A program made the translations under genes and the position numbers. From Vreelandella rituensis (GTDB lineage Bacteria; Pseudomonadota; Gammaproteobacteria; Pseudomonadales; Halomonadaceae), in contig NZ_QPIJ01000035.1 in NCBI RefSeq assembly GCF_003336665.1, forward strand, positions 1 through 49,117: a stretch of DNA of 49,117 nucleotides, read 5' to 3'. A model generated the notes under the pieces. The model searched no databases. It was not told the origin of the DNA and saw only the letters and a list, made by a program, of their open reading frames with translations. This document shows positions 37,321-45,715 of this stretch, one piece after another (the stretch's first letter is position 1; each line of letters begins with the position of its first letter).

Positions 37321-37899
37321 TTACAGCCCTTCCGGAGCAAAGATACCCGGTGCATTGCGCCAGTAGCCCTTGTAATCCATGCCAAAACCAAAAACATAAC
37401 GGTCGACCACTTCAAGGCCGCAGTAGTCGGCCTTGAGTCCAGGCACAGCCTTGCGGTCGTGCTGCTTGTCGACCAGCACCGCCGTGGTGATGCTGGCCGC
37501 TTGCGCCTCCTTGCAGTACGCCAGAATAGCCGCCAGGGTGGCCCCTTCATCCAGAATGTCGTCGACGATCACGACGTGCCGCCCGGCCATGGGGATTTCC
37601 GGCGATACCCGCCAGAACAACTCACCGCCACGTAACTCGTTGCGATAACGCGTGGCATGCAGATAATCGACTTCCAACGGAAAGCCCAGACGGGTCAACA
37701 AGTGCCCGGTCGTGATCAGGCCACCGTTCATCACGCAATAAAAGACCGGCAGCTTATCGCCCAGATCCCGCGTAATGGCTTCCGCCATGCGATCCAGGGC
37801 GAGTTCGACCTCGTCCTGGGAAATCAGACAATCCGCGTTATTCATTATTTCGCGCATGCTCGCCAGAGACTCACCCGCCTCCATACCCAGCTTTACCAT
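37321..37899 (-). CDS. hpt: Hypoxanthine-guanine phosphoribosyltransferase
   Basis: The 192-residue type I phosphoribosyltransferase has the PRPP motif VVIVDDILDEGATL and LHATRYRNELRGG. It salvages hypoxanthine (and guanine) to nucleotides. The adenine deaminase at 3-4 kb would supply hypoxanthine, a functional link across the window. It is 56 bases downstream of nagZ on the same strand, with GGAG before the ATG; a 15-bp tandem repeat fills much of the gap. Confidence 0.93.
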   Translation of the reverse strand: MVKLGMEAGESLASMREIMNNADCLISQDEVELALDRMAEAITRDLGDKLPVFYCVMNGGLITTGHLLTRLGFPLEVDYLHATRYRNELRGGELFWRVSPEIPMAGRHVVIVDDILDEGATLAAILAYCKEAQAASITTAVLVDKQHDRKAVPGLKADYCGLEVVDRYVFGFGMDYKGYWRNAPGIFAPEGL

Positions 37900-37925
37900 T
37901 TACCGCACTCCAAGTCGTAATTGCA

Positions 37926-37955
37926 TTAATCGTATCTGCGTTAATCGTATCTGCG
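37926..37955. repeat. Perfect 15-bp tandem duplication between nagZ and hpt
   Basis: TTAATCGTATCTGCG occurs twice with no spacer (37926-37940, 37941-37955), directly abutting the nagZ stop codon. It probably arose by slippage or short duplication. A regulatory effect on hpt translation is possible but unsupported. Confidence 0.9.
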
Positions 37956-38984
37956 TCAAAGGGGGTTATTCGCTTGCGCGGCCATGGCTTCCAGGCGTGC
38001 ATGAGTGCGCCGCCAGCGGGTCAATGCCTCCAGGGCGTCGAGATCCGGGCGCGCCCGGCCATAAAGCAACTTGCCTGCACGCTTGGCCCGTCGCCCCTGG
38101 CAGGCTTGCAATACCTCAAGGGCTGCTTGCCGGTCGTTGCATACCAACAGCATGTCGCAACCTGCCTCGAGTGCGGCATGGGCGCGCTGAGCCGGTGAGC
38201 CGGCCTGCTGTGCGCCTTGCATGCTCAAGTCATCGGAAAAGATGCACCCCTTGAAGCCCAGCGATTCACGCAGCATGCCCAACCAACTGGGAGAAAACCC
38301 CGCGGGGCGTGGATCAAAAGCCGGGTATATCACATGGGCCGGCATGATGCCGTTCAGCACCCCCGCCAAGCGTGTGAAGGGAATCAGATCCTGCTGTTTG
38401 AGAGTTTCCAGCGGACGCTCATCCACCGGCAACGCAATGTGTGAATCCGCCGCCACACCCCCATGGCCGGGAAAATGCTTGCCCACCGCCGCCATGCCGG
38501 CTTCATGCAAGCCGTGAACAAAGGCGTAACCCAGTGCCGCGACCTGTTCCGGATCAGCACCGAAACTGCGATCACCAATCACGCTGGAAATACCGATATC
38601 CACGTCCAGCACAGGGGCAAAACTGATATCCAGGCCACAGGCCGCCATTTCCATACCCAGCAACCAGCCGGCATCTTTCACCAGCGCGAGGGTGGCCTCC
38701 GGTGCCTGGCTATATTCCCGGCTCAACACACCCATGGCCGGCAAACGCGTTACGCCTTCCTTGATACGTTGCACGCGGCCACCCTCTTGATCCACGGCCA
38801 GCAGCAACTCCGGGCGTATCCTGCGGATTTCCGCGCACAACGCCTGTACCTGACGCGCACTTTCAGTATTACGCCCAAACAAGATGACGCCGCCGACAGC
38901 CTCATGTGTCAACAGATCACGTTCGTCAGCCGTCAGATGGAGCCCTTCAAGATCCAGCATCACTGGACCGGGGAGTCGTGTCAT
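37956..38984 (-). CDS. nagZ: NagZ, beta-N-acetylglucosaminidase of muropeptide recycling
   Basis: The 342-residue glycoside hydrolase family 3 protein has VDQEGGRVQR, SFAPVLDVD and the signature loop KHFPGHGGVAADSH (169-182), with the nucleophile Asp in FSDDLSM (about 251). It is cytoplasmic (no signal) and removes GlcNAc from anhydro-muropeptides, producing signals that can induce AmpC beta-lactamase in some species. AGGAGG precedes the ATG at 38984. The run psrA-ldt-nagZ-hpt on one strand suggests a common transcript; nagZ near psrA and lexA is also seen in Pseudomonas. Confidence 0.95.
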   Translation of the reverse strand: MTRLPGPVMLDLEGLHLTADERDLLTHEAVGGVILFGRNTESARQVQALCAEIRRIRPELLLAVDQEGGRVQRIKEGVTRLPAMGVLSREYSQAPEATLALVKDAGWLLGMEMAACGLDISFAPVLDVDIGISSVIGDRSFGADPEQVAALGYAFVHGLHEAGMAAVGKHFPGHGGVAADSHIALPVDERPLETLKQQDLIPFTRLAGVLNGIMPAHVIYPAFDPRPAGFSPSWLGMLRESLGFKGCIFSDDLSMQGAQQAGSPAQRAHAALEAGCDMLLVCNDRQAALEVLQACQGRRAKRAGKLLYGRARPDLDALEALTRWRRTHARLEAMAAQANNPL

Positions 38985-39093
38985 GGCAAACCTCCTGCGC
39001 AAGGGGCGCTGATTCTAGACCACTATTAGCCGTTGGCGCGACCCCATGCACTTCCTCGACAAGCTCATCATCGCTTTTTCAAAGACAGCGGCG

Positions 39094-39612
39094 CTATTCA
39101 TGCAGCCAGACGGGGGTTCCAGGCGGAGCTTTTTCGATCATCAACACAAGATCGGCATTGCGCATGCGAATACAGCCATGTGAGCGTGCCACTCCCATGG
39201 GTTGGTCGGGGGGCGTGCCATGTAGATAAATATAGCGCCGTTGAGAATCCACGCACTCGCCGCGATTGAAGCCCGTTTCCAACCCGCATAACCATAAGAT
39301 GCGCGTCAAGATCCAGTCACGGGACGGATGCGCTTTCGCCAAGCTATCGCTATAGACTTCCCCGGTGAAACGCCTGCCCCGAAACACACCGTCGAGAGGG
39401 GCGCCCCGGCCGATGGCCGCACGAATATAATGCCAGCCCAGCGGGGTTCGCCCACTACCTTCCTGCTGCCCTGTTCCTGCCTGGGCCGTTGACACTTCGC
39501 AGCTATGCGCCACCTGCTCTCCCTGCCACAGCGACAAGCACTGGCGGCTTACATCAATCTCTATCCAGGCGCCATTTACCGGGGGCAGCTCACTGAGTCT
39601 CGGAGTGCGCAT
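39094..39612 (-). CDS. YkuD-family L,D-transpeptidase without a signal peptide
   Basis: The 172-residue protein has the YkuD active site H131-G and SHGCIR with catalytic C147 (S144-H145-G146-C147), plus TPLGWHYI near residue 57. These enzymes form or edit 3-3 cross-links or attach proteins to peptidoglycan. From the chosen ATG (39612, AAGGA upstream) there is no signal peptide or membrane anchor, so it may work in the cytoplasm or be exported in another way. It overlaps the psrA 3' end by 23 bases and precedes nagZ, which hints at a role in muropeptide handling. Confidence 0.87.
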   Translation of the reverse strand: MRTPRLSELPPVNGAWIEIDVSRQCLSLWQGEQVAHSCEVSTAQAGTGQQEGSGRTPLGWHYIRAAIGRGAPLDGVFRGRRFTGEVYSDSLAKAHPSRDWILTRILWLCGLETGFNRGECVDSQRRYIYLHGTPPDQPMGVARSHGCIRMRNADLVLMIEKAPPGTPVWLHE

Positions 39613-40282
39613 GAAAGTCCTTGTGCAAACCCTCGTTTTGCATTTGATCGGGAAGAGGAGCATTCATCGCCGCCACCACGACCGGCCGTAAGCGACGCAC
39701 CAGATCCTTCACGCTAACCTGCTCATGGTAATCCTGCTCGGCAATGTCACGTAACGCCTCGAGCCCCGACAGCGTGAAAATCACGGTTCCCAGCATGAAG
39801 TGCAAGCGCCAGAAACGCTCGGCATCAGGCAATTCCGGTGTCGCCTGGCGCACAAGCTCGGTAAAGCGGGTAAAGACGTCACCGTAGTCTCGCTGTATAT
39901 AGCGTCGTAAATGGCCTTGCGCCTGGCTATAGGCCAGTCCCAGCAACCGCATGAACACTTGAAGGCTGTTGCGTTCGGCAGGTACCGCAAGCACCGTCGC
40001 CGCCATGGTTTCCAAAAGCTCGTCGAGTGGAATGACCTTACCGGCGTGATGCGCTTCAAGCTCATCCAGAGCGGTATGAAACCGCTGAGTAAAAGGATCC
40101 AGGTAACGCGCAAAAACTGCCTGAATCAGGGCTTTCTTGGAGCCGAAGTGATAGTTGACCGCCGCCAGGTTGACCTTTGCCTTGCTGGTGATGGTACGCA
40201 GCGATGTTTCAGCAAAGCCACGCTCGGCAAACAATACTTCCGCTGTATCCAGAATGCGCGTAACAGTATCAGACTGGGCCAT
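39590..40282 (-). CDS. psrA: PsrA-type TetR family transcriptional regulator
   Basis: The 230-residue TetR protein has a helix-turn-helix start (RILDTAEVLFAERGFAETSLRTITSKAKVNLAAVNYHFGSKKALIQAVF) and a body (FMRLLGLAYSQAQGHLRRYI) that closely resemble Pseudomonas PsrA, and it sits divergent from lexA as psrA does there. PsrA senses long-chain fatty acids, represses beta-oxidation genes and activates rpoS in Pseudomonas; these roles are inferred here. A candidate autoregulatory site lies 15 bases upstream (40297-40310). Confidence 0.88.
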   Translation of the reverse strand: MAQSDTVTRILDTAEVLFAERGFAETSLRTITSKAKVNLAAVNYHFGSKKALIQAVFARYLDPFTQRFHTALDELEAHHAGKVIPLDELLETMAATVLAVPAERNSLQVFMRLLGLAYSQAQGHLRRYIQRDYGDVFTRFTELVRQATPELPDAERFWRLHFMLGTVIFTLSGLEALRDIAEQDYHEQVSVKDLVRRLRPVVVAAMNAPLPDQMQNEGLHKDFHAHSETQ

Positions 40283-40296
40283 ACGGCGTTCTCCGG

Positions 40297-40310
40297 AAAA
40301 CGTATGTTTA
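40297..40310. promoter_or_regulatory. Candidate PsrA operator
   Basis: AAAAC-GTAT-GTTTA forms an inverted repeat with 4-base spacing. It resembles the Pseudomonas PsrA site (G/C-AAAC, 2-4 bases, GTTT-G/C). It is next to the psrA start, as expected for autoregulation. The flanking base differs from the published motif on both sides. Confidence 0.5.
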
Positions 40311-40410
40311 AAACAAAGTTAAATATTACGTCATAGACCTGGTGGGCTCAACGCTTGAATGCTGGCTGGCAGCCCAAGCGAGCCTGTCATATACTGGATG
40401 AAGCAACATG

Positions 40411-40426
40411 CTGTATACTTAACCAC
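40411..40426 (+). promoter_or_regulatory. Weak LexA (SOS) box candidate upstream of lexA
   Basis: CTGTATACTTAACCAC matches the gammaproteobacterial box CTGTATATATATACAG at 11 of 16 positions, with a perfect left half and CAC in place of CAG at the right end. It lies 54 bases before the lexA ATG. No better palindrome is visible in this gap. Confidence 0.4.
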
Positions 40427-40479
40427 TTATATACTTCACCTCTATCAGCCATGACTTTTGACGATTTCTGGAGCTTGCC

Positions 40480-41157
40480 ATGTCCCGCCCTTTAACGGCT
40501 CGCCAGCAACATGTCTACGACTTCATCGTAAAGACCATGAATGAGCTGGGCTACCCGCCGACCCGGGCGGAAATCGCCAAAGCGCTTGGCTTTCGCTCGC
40601 CCAATGCCTCCGAAGAACACTTGCGCGCCCTTGAGCGCAAGGGAGCTATCCGTATTATCCGTAATACCTCCCGCGGCATTCGCCTACCCGCTCAGGAACC
40701 CCTGGAAAATGTCGATTCGCTGTCTTGCGAACCGGCTCTCCCCGAACCCACCGCCTTCCAGGGGTTGCCGGTAATCGGGGAAGTCGCTGCCGGCAACCCG
40801 ATTCTGGCCACCGAGCACATCGACCGTTACTGCCCCCTGCCAGCGGAATACTTCACACCCAAGGCGGACTACCTGCTTCGCGTTCGCGGGCTTTCAATGA
40901 AGGATGTGGGTATCCTGGAAGGCGATCTTCTGGCGGTACACCGCACCGAACGTGTGCGTAATGGTCAGATCGTCGTTGCAAGGCTGGAAGAGGAAGTGAC
41001 GGTGAAGCGCTTTCACCGCCAAGGCCACCAAGTGACATTGAGCGCTGAAAATTCTGATTTTTCGCCTATCGCCATCGACTTGCGCCATCAGGCCCTCGAA
41101 ATCGAGGGTGTGGGCGTCGGGGTCATTCGGGGCGGCAACGGACAAGCGCTGGGTTAA
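40480..41157 (+). CDS. lexA: LexA, SOS response repressor and self-cleaving serine protease
   Basis: The 225-residue product has the winged helix-turn-helix domain ([33 protein letters not shown]), the self-cleavage site A104-G105 in EVAAGNP, and the catalytic dyad S139 (RGLSMKD) and K176 (EVTVKRF). RecA filaments trigger self-cleavage and induce DNA repair genes. TGGAG precedes the ATG. In Pseudomonas lexA is followed by sulA; here a CbiM-like gene converges on it and no sulA is visible. The hinge (about residues 72-92) is rich in Glu, Pro and Ser. Confidence 0.96.
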   Translation: MSRPLTARQQHVYDFIVKTMNELGYPPTRAEIAKALGFRSPNASEEHLRALERKGAIRIIRNTSRGIRLPAQEPLENVDSLSCEPALPEPTAFQGLPVIGEVAAGNPILATEHIDRYCPLPAEYFTPKADYLLRVRGLSMKDVGILEGDLLAVHRTERVRNGQIVVARLEEEVTVKRFHRQGHQVTLSAENSDFSPIAIDLRHQALEIEGVGVGVIRGGNGQALG

Positions 41158-41166
41158 CCAGTCGGC

Positions 41167-41204
41167 ATTATTCGTGCCTATCTATATTATTCGCCCCTAT
41201 CTAT
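41167..41204. repeat. 19-bp imperfect tandem repeat between lexA and the CbiM-like gene
   Basis: ATTATTCGTGCCTATCTAT (41167-41185) is followed at once by ATTATTCGCCCCTATCTAT (41186-41204), 17 of 19 identical. The second copy overlaps the stop codon of the converging membrane gene, and a further TATCTATATA follows. Confidence 0.85.
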
Positions 41205-41872
41205 TTAGTATCTATATAGCGGTGGCCATTCAAGGTGGCCACCCACCCCGGATGATAGACCAGCAGAATGCTCATCAGCATGCCGGTGATAAATGCTTCC
41301 GATGGCATGAGTAAAGGCAGGAATCGAGCGTATTCCTGAGCCAGATACACGGCCTCTCGATCGACACCCCCCAGCAAGACCAACCCCACCGCCGCAAAGC
41401 CTCCCGCCAAGGTAGCCAATGCCGAGCCGAAAAAGCCGCAGATAAAAAGAAACACCATCAGATTATCAGGCAAACGACGGTCCACGAGTCGCCATACCAG
41501 CACGATCACCAGCGCTGGAACGATACCTGTGACCAGGATATTGACCCCTAGCAGCGACCACTCATTGCGCCCTACCAGTACCATGGCAACATTGACCAAT
41601 GTGTTGCTCAGCAGTGCCAAGGGCACCTTGAATACCAAGGTCATCAGGGCAGTGAAAGTAAGATGCAGTACCAACCAGTCCACCGCCTGGGCACGCAGCT
41701 GCCACATCAATAAAATCGCCACCGTTGCCGCAAGCCAGCGATGCTGCAATGCCGTGTCAGCCAGTAGAGCTCGCCAAGGGCGCTGCCACAGTGCCAGCCC
41801 TAGTGTCACTGCTGAGCCCAGGGCACATAGCAGCACTACCCAAAAATCCAGTACGGCTTCGGAAAACGACAT
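41201..41872 (-). CDS. CbiM-like membrane protein (energy-coupling factor permease family)
   Basis: The 223-residue product has about six membrane segments. LMVFLFICGFFGSALATLAGG and PSEAFITGMLMSILLVYHPGWV resemble the CbiM substrate-specific subunits of ECF transporters for cobalt or nickel. No CbiN, CbiQ or ATPase gene lies nearby, so it may be a solitary family member of unknown substrate. I start at the ATG at 41872 with GGAAG upstream, 20 bases after the purU stop; the frame is open much further into purU but without similarity. It may be co-transcribed with purU. Confidence 0.72.
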   Translation of the reverse strand: MSFSEAVLDFWVVLLCALGSAVTLGLALWQRPWRALLADTALQHRWLAATVAILLMWQLRAQAVDWLVLHLTFTALMTLVFKVPLALLSNTLVNVAMVLVGRNEWSLLGVNILVTGIVPALVIVLVWRLVDRRLPDNLMVFLFICGFFGSALATLAGGFAAVGLVLLGGVDREAVYLAQEYARFLPLLMPSEAFITGMLMSILLVYHPGWVATLNGHRYIDTK

Positions 41873-41892
41873 GGTGATTACTTCCGTCAGGT

Positions 41893-42747
41893 TCAGCTGA
41901 ACACGACTGTCTTGTTGCCGTGAATCAGCACACGATCTTCCAAGTGCCAACGCAACCCACGAGCCAGCACGGCTTTTTCCACATCGCGTCCAAAGCGCAC
42001 CAGGTCGGTCGGGGTATGGCAGTGACTCACCCGATGGATGTCTTGCTCGATGATCGGGCCTGCGTCCAGTTCCTGGGTAACATAATGGCAAGTGGCGCCG
42101 ATCAGCTTCACTCCGCGCTCAAACGCCTGATGATACGGTTTGGCTCCGGCAAACGAGGGCAGGAAACTGTGATGAATATTGATCACTTTCCCCGCATAGT
42201 GCTCGCAAAGAGCAGGCGGTAGGATCTGCATATAGCGCGCCAGTACGACACAATCGGCACGCAGGGTTTCGATTGTGTCTTGCACGGTGGCGAATGCTGC
42301 TTGTTTATCAGCGGGATCCACAGGTACATGATAATAGGGAATGCCATACCATTGGGTCAGTGAACGCAAATTTTCGTGATTGGAAATCACCGCAACGATG
42401 TCACAGGGCAGCTCTTGCGCTTGCCAGCGGTAAAGCAGGTCTACCAGACAATGCGATTCCCGCGACACCATCAGCACCACTCGCGCGCGCCTGGCCGTAT
42501 CGGTCAAGGCCCATTGCATATCGAATTCACGGGCAACCGGCTCGAATGCCGTTCGTAGTGCTTCAGCGGTCATCCCCACCGAATCCGCCAGGATTTCGTA
42601 ACGCATGAAAAAGCGCCCGGTTTCCAGATCCGAATGCTGACTCGCTTCGGTAATCGACCCTCCCTGCTGGGCAATGAAGCCGGAAACACGCGCCACGATA
42701 CCCACCTGATCCGGGCAGGACACTACCAGACGATAAGAGTGCGACAT
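41893..42747 (-). CDS. purU: Formyltetrahydrofolate deformylase
   Basis: The 284-residue product has an N-terminal ACT domain (YRLVVSCPDQVGIVARVSGFIAQQGGSI) and a formyltransferase-like domain with INIHHSFLPSFAGAKPYHQAFERGVKLIGATCHYV and DAGPIIEQD, containing the catalytic His and Asp. PurU releases formate from 10-formyl-THF, feeding PurT and balancing one-carbon pools. A hairpin lies in its leader at 42783-42819. Confidence 0.94.
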   Translation of the reverse strand: MSHSYRLVVSCPDQVGIVARVSGFIAQQGGSITEASQHSDLETGRFFMRYEILADSVGMTAEALRTAFEPVAREFDMQWALTDTARRARVVLMVSRESHCLVDLLYRWQAQELPCDIVAVISNHENLRSLTQWYGIPYYHVPVDPADKQAAFATVQDTIETLRADCVVLARYMQILPPALCEHYAGKVINIHHSFLPSFAGAKPYHQAFERGVKLIGATCHYVTQELDAGPIIEQDIHRVSHCHTPTDLVRFGRDVEKAVLARGLRWHLEDRVLIHGNKTVVFS

Positions 42748-43050
42748 TAACCAATCATTCCCTTAATAGAGACGAGAAAAGTGCCTGGCGGGCGAGCCGA
42801 CCGTTCGCCTGCACCAGGCCCAAACAGGCGTTAGTGTACCCAAATGCCCTCGTGCTGTGCGAGCTCAACCTGGAAAACGGCCTCAGCCATTCACTGGGTT
42901 CAAACAGCTTGTGAAATGACCATGCGACCAAAGAAACATTGTCGCTCTGCCAACCGCTGCTTGTTTTAGTGTGACTATTTGGATGTTTTGTCGATACTTT
43001 AAAAAAAAGTAATAATTTTTAACAAATACCTCAACCACGAGGAACGACAC
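42748..43050. other. Intergenic region between purU and the APC permease gene
   Basis: These 303 bases between divergent genes hold no convincing gene. The purU-proximal part contains the hairpin at 42783-42819. The permease-proximal part (42960-43040) is strikingly A/T-rich, with TTTTGTCGATACTTTAAAA-like promoter DNA. I see no clear operator. Confidence 0.55.
42783..42819 (-). promoter_or_regulatory. Hairpin in the purU leader
   Basis: On the minus strand GCCTGG (42819-42814) pairs with CCAGGC (42788-42783), and inside it GGCGA (42809-42805) pairs with TCGCC (42795-42791), giving an 11-bp two-part stem. The minus strand then reads ACTTTTCTC, a weak T-run, about 35 bases before the purU ATG. 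It could be an attenuator or part of a riboswitch; I do not recognise the class. Confidence 0.35.
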
Positions 43051-44490
43051 ATGAGCAACGACTCATCCAAAGAGACACAGCTAACACGAGTACTGGCACG
43101 TAAAGATGTGCTGGCCCTGGCCTTTGGCGCCATGATCGGCTGGGGCTGGATCGTATTGACCGGTAGCTGGATCCAATCCGCCGGTAGCCTCGGCGCGATT
43201 AGCGCTTTCCTGTTAGGTGGCGTGGTCATCGTACTGGTGGGGTTGACCTATGCTGAATTAGCCTCGGCCATGCCCCAGGTCGGGGGTGAGCATGTTTATA
43301 GCTATCGCGCCTTAGGGCATTTCGCCTCCTTCCTGTGTACTTGGGCAATTGTGCTTGGTTACATCAGTGTGGTGGCCTTCGAAGCCGTGGCATTACCCAC
43401 TGTAGTGGAGCACTTATTTCCCAATTACGCCGTCGGTCAGCTGTGGACCATTGCCGGCTGGGACGTCAAAGCCACCTGGGTTGCTGTTGGGGTCGGCGGC
43501 TCCGTCGCGATGATGTGGATCAATTATCTTGGGGTACGCACCGCCGCTTTGGTGCAAAAGGTAGTGACCTTATTGATCCTGGCAGTAGGCATCATGTTCA
43601 TCACCGGCGCCTTGTTTCAGGGCAGCACGACGACCATGGATCCCCTGTTCCAAGTCGAAGAAGGCATTATCGGCGGTCTCATGACGGTGATCATCATGGT
43701 GCCCTTCATGTTCGTCGGTTTTGACGTGATTCCCCAGGCAGCGGAAGAAATCAACCTCCCGTTCAAGGAAATCGGCCGGGTATTGATGATTTCAGTGATC
43801 CTGGCAGTCTTCTGGTATTCCTTCATCATTCTGGGCACGTCGTTGATGCTCGAACCCGACGCTTTGGCCGCTAGCTCACTGGCGGTACCCGATGCCATGC
43901 AGGCAGTGTTCAAAGCCCCCTGGGCAGGCAACCTGATGATCATGGCGGGCATCGCCGGGATCATCACCAGCTGGAACGCTTTCTATATCGGCGGTTCACG
44001 CGCTATTTATGCGCTGGCCCACTCGGGCATGTTGCCAGCCTTTTTCGGCAAGTTGCATCCCAAGCACCGTACGCCCACCAATGCGATCCTGGTGATGGGG
44101 GTAATCTCGAGCCTCGCACCCTTGTTGGGTCGTCCAGCGCTGGTCTGGTTGGTCGTCGCCGGCGGCTTGGGCATCGTTATCGCCTATCTGTTCGTATCCT
44201 TGTCCTTCGTGGTATTGCGTTACCGTGAACCAGACATGGAACGGCCTTTCCGTGTCCGTCACGGAAAGACAGTAGGAGCTCTGTCGGTCGTCCTATCCCT
44301 GGCATTGATTGGCATGTACCTGCCCGGCAGCCCTTCAGCCCTCTCTACTATCGAATGGTTGATGTTCGCCGGCTGGATGTTGCTGGGTCTGGCGCTCTAT
44401 GGCTGGTCACGGATGCGCTATGGCATCGAATTCAGCGACAGAATGATGAACCGTGAACTGGCCAGCGCCGACCCCTACCCTGGGCGCTGA
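43051..44490 (+). CDS. APC superfamily amino-acid/polyamine permease
   Basis: This 479-residue transporter has about 12 membrane segments. The first has the APC glycine-rich start (LALAFGAMIGWGWIVLTGSWIQSAG), followed by YAELASAMPQVGGEHVYSYRALG, typical of amino-acid/polyamine/organocation permeases. The substrate is not readable. Being upstream of glaH-lhgO on the same strand, it may import lysine or an intermediate such as 5-aminovalerate or cadaverine, but a terminator-like hairpin separates them. GAGGA precedes the ATG. Confidence 0.87.
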   Translation: MSNDSSKETQLTRVLARKDVLALAFGAMIGWGWIVLTGSWIQSAGSLGAISAFLLGGVVIVLVGLTYAELASAMPQVGGEHVYSYRALGHFASFLCTWAIVLGYISVVAFEAVALPTVVEHLFPNYAVGQLWTIAGWDVKATWVAVGVGGSVAMMWINYLGVRTAALVQKVVTLLILAVGIMFITGALFQGSTTTMDPLFQVEEGIIGGLMTVIIMVPFMFVGFDVIPQAAEEINLPFKEIGRVLMISVILAVFWYSFIILGTSLMLEPDALAASSLAVPDAMQAVFKAPWAGNLMIMAGIAGIITSWNAFYIGGSRAIYALAHSGMLPAFFGKLHPKHRTPTNAILVMGVISSLAPLLGRPALVWLVVAGGLGIVIAYLFVSLSFVVLRYREPDMERPFRVRHGKTVGALSVVLSLALIGMYLPGSPSALSTIEWLMFAGWMLLGLALYGWSRMRYGIEFSDRMMNRELASADPYPGR

Positions 44491-44535
44491 TACCTGACCC
44501 ACTGCAAGTCTTCCTACAAGTTTGAAACACGACGG

Positions 44536-44552
44536 CCCCGCTATTGGCGGGG
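44536..44552 (+). terminator. Probable terminator after the APC permease gene
   Basis: CCCCGC (44536-44541) and GCGGGG (44547-44552) form a perfect stem with a 5-nt loop about 45 bases past the stop. The following TCGCTGTATTTC is only moderately T-rich. Confidence 0.5.
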
Positions 44553-44627
44553 TCGCTGTATTTCAGGCCACCTTCGAGCACCCATTATTTAATCCACAAT
44601 ATATAAAAATATTGATCTTTTTTTAAA

Positions 44628-44640
44628 ATGTAGATATTTT
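44628..44640. promoter_or_regulatory. Possible GlaR (CsiR)-type operator upstream of glaH
   Basis: ATGT-AGATA-TTTT fits the ATGT-N5-TTTT form that I recall for one of the two E. coli GlaR sites in front of glaH (csiD). It lies in very A/T-rich DNA about 60 bases before the glaH ATG, so a chance match is quite possible. No GlaR gene is in the window. Confidence 0.3.
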
Positions 44641-44699
44641 TAAAAGGAGCTTCACCGCACCAGAAAGTATCTGATATCACGGTTCAAGGAGACCCTCAC

Positions 44700-45680
44700 A
44701 TGTTCGACCTGACTCAGTTACCCGATACCGCCATGCCCCTGCCCGACGATATCAGCGGTTTCACCTTGGCTGCGTCGCCACAATCTTCTCGCCTGTTACA
44801 AATGACGTTCCCTCGCGAGATAGTGGATGCTTATCTAGAGGCCGTGCGTGAATGGCCCGTACAGGCTTTGGAATACAAATCGATGCTGCGTTTTCGCGCA
44901 GCCAAGTTTCTCGATGAGCTCTGCGACAACACCCTGCAGCCGATATTGGTCAATGCGATGGTCGACCGCGCTACCGGAGGGTTTCAGGTTACTCCAGAGG
45001 GGCTGGACAAGCCTGAACAGGCCGATGATATGGTCAAGTTCGCTACCGCCGTGGCTCACTTGATGGGGCGTTCGAACTATGACGCCATGAGTGGTCAGTA
45101 CTATGCGCGCTTCGTCGTCAAGAACGTTGACGACTCGGATAGCTATCTAAAGCAGCCGCACCGCGTCATGGAACTTCACAACGATGGAACCTTCGTCGAA
45201 CAGGACACCGATTATGTCCTCATGCTGAAAATTGACGAACAGAACATGGCGGGCGGAAACTCGCTGTTGCTGCACCTGGACGATTGGGAAGATCTCGAGC
45301 GCTTCCACTCACATCCCATGGCTCATCGGGAAATGCGCTGGACGGCACCGCCGAGCAAGAACGTGGCTCGCGACATTTTTCATCCGGTGTTCGATGTGGA
45401 CACTGATGGCCGCCCGCTCATGGCGTATATCGACCAGTTCGTGCAGCCAAAGAATTTCGAGGAAGGCAATTGGTTGACCGACCTCTCCGAGTCGCTGGAG
45501 AACAGTCCGGCGATCATTTCGCTGCCCAACCCGGTGGGCAGCTTCCTGTTGATCAACAACCATTTCTGGCTGCACGGACGAGACTGCTTCACAGCCCATC
45601 CGGACCTGCGTCGCGAATTAATGCGCCAGCGTGGCTACTTCACTCATGCCAAGACGCTGCGCAACCCGCGTCAAGTATGA
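44700..45680 (+). CDS. glaH: Glutarate 2-hydroxylase (CsiD/GlaH)
   Basis: The 326-residue Fe(II)/2-oxoglutarate dioxygenase carries the iron ligands at the same positions as E. coli GlaH: H160 and D162 in MELHNDGTF, and H292 in FWLHGRD. It hydroxylates glutarate to L-2-hydroxyglutarate using O2 and 2-oxoglutarate, giving succinate and CO2. AAGGAG precedes the ATG. lhgO follows after 99 bases, so glutarate is carried to 2-oxoglutarate, part of lysine breakdown. The gabDTP genes that follow in E. coli are absent here. Confidence 0.95.
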   Translation: MFDLTQLPDTAMPLPDDISGFTLAASPQSSRLLQMTFPREIVDAYLEAVREWPVQALEYKSMLRFRAAKFLDELCDNTLQPILVNAMVDRATGGFQVTPEGLDKPEQADDMVKFATAVAHLMGRSNYDAMSGQYYARFVVKNVDDSDSYLKQPHRVMELHNDGTFVEQDTDYVLMLKIDEQNMAGGNSLLLHLDDWEDLERFHSHPMAHREMRWTAPPSKNVARDIFHPVFDVDTDGRPLMAYIDQFVQPKNFEEGNWLTDLSESLENSPAIISLPNPVGSFLLINNHFWLHGRDCFTAHPDLRRELMRQRGYFTHAKTLRNPRQV

Positions 45681-45715
45681 TGTCGTCAACGCATTCCGCC
45701 ACATAGAATGAATAC

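Noticed and set aside
41158..41200. sulA after lexA
   Set aside because: The next gene converges from the other strand and is a CbiM-like membrane protein; nothing SulA-like is seen.
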